Source of the DNA: Verrucomicrobia bacterium UBA6775
GTDB taxonomy: Bacteria; Verrucomicrobiota; Verrucomicrobiia; Limisphaerales; UBA1096
Assembly: GCA_002453165.1 (NCBI GenBank)
Contig: DKGH01000100.1
Location: 1-7,031 of the forward strand
Direction: 5' to 3'
DNA length: 7,031 nucleotides
Below, in pieces: positions 5,449 to 7,031 of this stretch. The translations under genes were made by a program, and so were the position numbers. The notes under the pieces were generated by a model, which made no database searches, had not been told where the DNA came from, and saw only the letters and a program-made list of their open reading frames with translations. Position 1 is the first letter of the stretch. Each line of letters opens with the position of its first letter.

Positions 5449-6853
5449 AACAATGAATCGGCGAGCGATGCTCAAGGGGTTGGGTGGCATCACGGTCGGG
5501 TTGCCGTTGCTTGAGGAGATGGCATTTTCCGCGGTGAGCACCACTGCGAAGGATGTTCCGGTGCGAGCGTTCAATGTTTTCTTTGGCCTTGGCATCCCAG
5601 CTCCGCTCCAGAAGGAGGGCTACGATGGTGTGCTCGAGCCGCTCAAGCCGCTCCGCGATAAGCTGCTCATTATGCGGAATGTTGATCAGGTGCGATGCGA
5701 TGTCAGCGGGATCAACGCCCACTTCGACGGGGCCACCGGTTCGTTCACGGCGATGCCGGCCGGAGGCGAAGCCAAGGCAGGTGGGCCGTCAATCGATCAG
5801 GTCGTGCGTCAGGCGCATTATCCGGATGGACTGCCGCCGGGCATGGTGCCGACGTTGATCGGGGGAACCTACTTTCGGCGCAGCCGCGTCGGGCGTTATC
5901 TGCATAGTTACAAACTTGATGGCACGGTGGCCGGTACCATGCAGGAAAAACCGCGTGATCTGTTTGACCGGGTGTTTGGTGTCGTCAACGCCGGCACTGA
6001 TGGTGATGCGAGGAAGCAACGACTCAAGCGTAGCGTGCTCGATTCTGTGGTGGATCAATACAAGTTTTACACCGGGGCAAACTCTCCGCTTGGGAGTGCG
6101 TCCAAGACTCGTGTGGCCGAGCACCTCGAGCGAATCCGTGAGTATGAGTTGCGCGCTTTCGAGATGAAACATCGCAACAGCGAAGGGCCGAAGCTGCCGC
6201 CTCGGTCCAAGGTGTTGCATGGAGGGCAGGCAGATCCCGGCGGGCAGGGTATCGACATCACACTGGAGGAATTGACCACCGAGTGGCACCTGATGGCCGA
6301 CCTTTACGCTTTATCCGTTCAAATGGATCGCGTGCGATTTGGTTCGATTACATTTCTGGCCGCTGGTGAGCGTATTCGCTTGGTTGGCGACTACGAATAC
6401 GATGGTCGGAAGATTTTTGAGTTCAACGATCCCAAGCAGTTGAATGCCTCGGGAGACCAGGGCTGCAGTCACGAGTGGTGGCACAAGTTCAGTGAGAAGA
6501 AAAAGAATGAGCAGCTTCGCGCCCATGCCCACATGAAAATGCGCGAGGTGGCCTATTTCCTCAACCGACTCGATTCGGATAAGGAAGCCAACGGGAAGTC
6601 GATTCTCGAGAACTCGATGATCACCATCTCCACCGAGTCCGGCGATGGGCGTCACAACGACTCCAAGCGCGAACTCTCAGGGGTGTTCCACGCGATCACC
6701 GGCGCCAATAGCCGCTTCAAAACCGGCGAGATTATGGACGTCGGGGCTGAGGGGCTCGACGTCTACAACACGATGGTGGCTGCGATGGGCGTCAAGCACC
6801 AACTCGGCCCGGCCAAGCGCGAGCGTCGGCACGTCAGTTCGATCCTCACCTAA
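5438..6853 (+). CDS. DUF1552 domain protein with Tat signal
   Basis: This 471-residue protein starts with a twin-arginine signal, MNRRAMLKGLGGITVGLPLL (6-25), so it is probably exported folded, perhaps with a cofactor or metal. The DUF1552 body follows: VRAFNVFFGLGIP (42-54), a PLKPLRDKLLIMRNVD block (68-83), INAHFDGATGSF (92-103), SHEWWHK (344-350), and ILENSMITISTESGDGRHND (389-408) near the end. The His- and Asp/Glu-rich tail recalls alkaline-phosphatase-fold families related to DUF1501, but no activity is established. The 11-bp overlap with the upstream cytochrome-type gene implies co-expression and a joint role. A second ATG at 5453 removes the overlap, keeps the whole Tat signal and has GAAGAG (5440-5445) 7 bp upstream, so it is a credible alternative start. 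The TAA stop interlocks with the stop of the convergent minus-strand gene. Confidence 0.92.
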   Translation: MKSKTMNRRAMLKGLGGITVGLPLLEEMAFSAVSTTAKDVPVRAFNVFFGLGIPAPLQKEGYDGVLEPLKPLRDKLLIMRNVDQVRCDVSGINAHFDGATGSFTAMPAGGEAKAGGPSIDQVVRQAHYPDGLPPGMVPTLIGGTYFRRSRVGRYLHSYKLDGTVAGTMQEKPRDLFDRVFGVVNAGTDGDARKQRLKRSVLDSVVDQYKFYTGANSPLGSASKTRVAEHLERIREYELRAFEMKHRNSEGPKLPPRSKVLHGGQADPGGQGIDITLEELTTEWHLMADLYALSVQMDRVRFGSITFLAAGERIRLVGDYEYDGRKIFEFNDPKQLNASGDQGCSHEWWHKFSEKKKNEQLRAHAHMKMREVAYFLNRLDSDKEANGKSILENSMITISTESGDGRHNDSKRELSGVFHAITGANSRFKTGEIMDVGAEGLDVYNTMVAAMGVKHQLGPAKRERRHVSSILT

Positions 6854-7031
6854 CTCTCGGCGAGCAGGCGTTGATAAAGCTGATACTGGTCCCCGACCAG
6901 TTGATCGACGGTAAACTTTTCCTTTACGAACGCCTGGCCCGCTTGGCCAAGCGATTGTCGCAGGGCCTCGTCCTTGGCCAAGCGCTCGAGACAGTCCTCC
7001 AGCTCGGCCAAGTCACCCGGGGCGATGAGCA
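6850..7031 (-). CDS. Probable family-4 glycosyltransferase, C-terminal end (5' partial)
   Basis: The minus strand is open from the window edge to a TAG whose complement lies at 6850-6852, giving 59 residues plus a stop. They begin LIAPGDLAELEDCLERLAKD, continue through EALRQSLGQAGQAFVKEKFT and end LYQRLLAES. The pattern is Leu-x-x-Pro-Gly-Asp, a Leu-rich helix, Leu-Arg-x-x-Leu-Gly-x-Ala-Gly, a Phe-Thr/Ser turn and a final Tyr-rich helix. This is the usual C-terminus of GT4/GT-B glycosyltransferases, just after the nucleotide-sugar-binding Glu region. Donor, acceptor and membrane association cannot be judged from this fragment. The gene is convergent with DUF1552, and the two stop codons share two bases. 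Two iterated palindromes are embedded in its last 100 bp. Confidence 0.8.
   Translation of the reverse strand, partial: LIAPGDLAELEDCLERLAKDEALRQSLGQAGQAFVKEKFTVDQLVGDQYQLYQRLLAES
6940..6953. repeat. Perfect 14-bp palindrome inside the glycosyltransferase tail
   Basis: CGCTTGGCCAAGCG is present without mismatch. On the coding (minus) strand it is read in the frame Ser-Leu-Gly-Gln-Ala, a position where the family typically has Leu-Gly-x-Ala-Gly. It is the only perfect copy in this window that lies inside a gene. Confidence 0.85.
6971..6984. repeat. Iterated palindrome copy, 12/14, inside the glycosyltransferase tail
   Basis: TCCTTGGCCAAGCG matches the consensus at 12 of 14 positions and keeps the whole core CTTGGCCAAG. 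On the minus strand it reads Arg-Leu-Ala-Lys-Asp. Its centre is 31 bp from the perfect copy at 6940. A weaker CGGCCAAG (7005-7012) lies a further 30 bp on. Confidence 0.7.

Noticed and set aside
1..7031. CRISPR array, phage or transposase genes, rRNA, riboswitch
   Set aside because: No regularly spaced identical repeats with unique spacers, no recognisable mobile-element protein, and no conserved RNA pattern apart from the tRNA were seen.

Overview
The window looks like ordinary chromosome from a member of the PVC superphylum. Verrucomicrobiota is my best guess and Planctomycetota the alternative. The main reason is the pair at 2770-6853: a large exported protein with LamG, cytochrome-type and DUF1587/1592/1588/1585 regions, followed by a Tat-exported DUF1552 protein. 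Such pairs are typical of those phyla and also occur in myxobacteria. The assignment is inference from gene content, since no rRNA or other marker gene is present.

Layout. Position 1-82 is the C-terminal end of hisF. It is followed after one base by a complete hisI (84-467) and then, 73 bp on, by trpE (541-2073), all on the plus strand. A small VOC-fold (glyoxalase-like) gene converges on trpE from the minus strand (2095-2460). A tRNA-Ala(GGC) gene with a good sigma-70-type promoter lies at 2538-2613. The exported gene pair fills 2770-6853 with an 11-bp overlap. The last 182 bp hold the 3' end of a minus-strand gene whose visible residues look like the C-terminus of a family-4 glycosyltransferase. 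Its stop codon interlocks with the DUF1552 stop.

How the genes work together. HisF and HisI act in histidine synthesis, and TrpE opens the tryptophan branch from chorismate. The exported pair probably forms one envelope or periplasmic unit of unknown biochemical role. The tRNA and VOC genes look like independent units between these blocks.

The most striking signal is not a gene. A 14-bp palindrome, CGCTTGGCCAAGCG, recurs across the window: three perfect copies and several with one to three mismatches. I found its 10-bp core CTTGGCCAAG seven times by eye, where chance would give about 0.007. Two perfect copies lie 1-3 bp after the stop codons of trpE and hisI. Others are embedded in coding sequence, mostly in the one frame that reads Arg-Leu-Ala-Lys, and two places carry tandem half-sites with the same 12-bp period. 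This resembles in kind the iterated palindromes of cyanobacteria (HIP1) or DNA uptake sequences, but I do not recognise this particular word.
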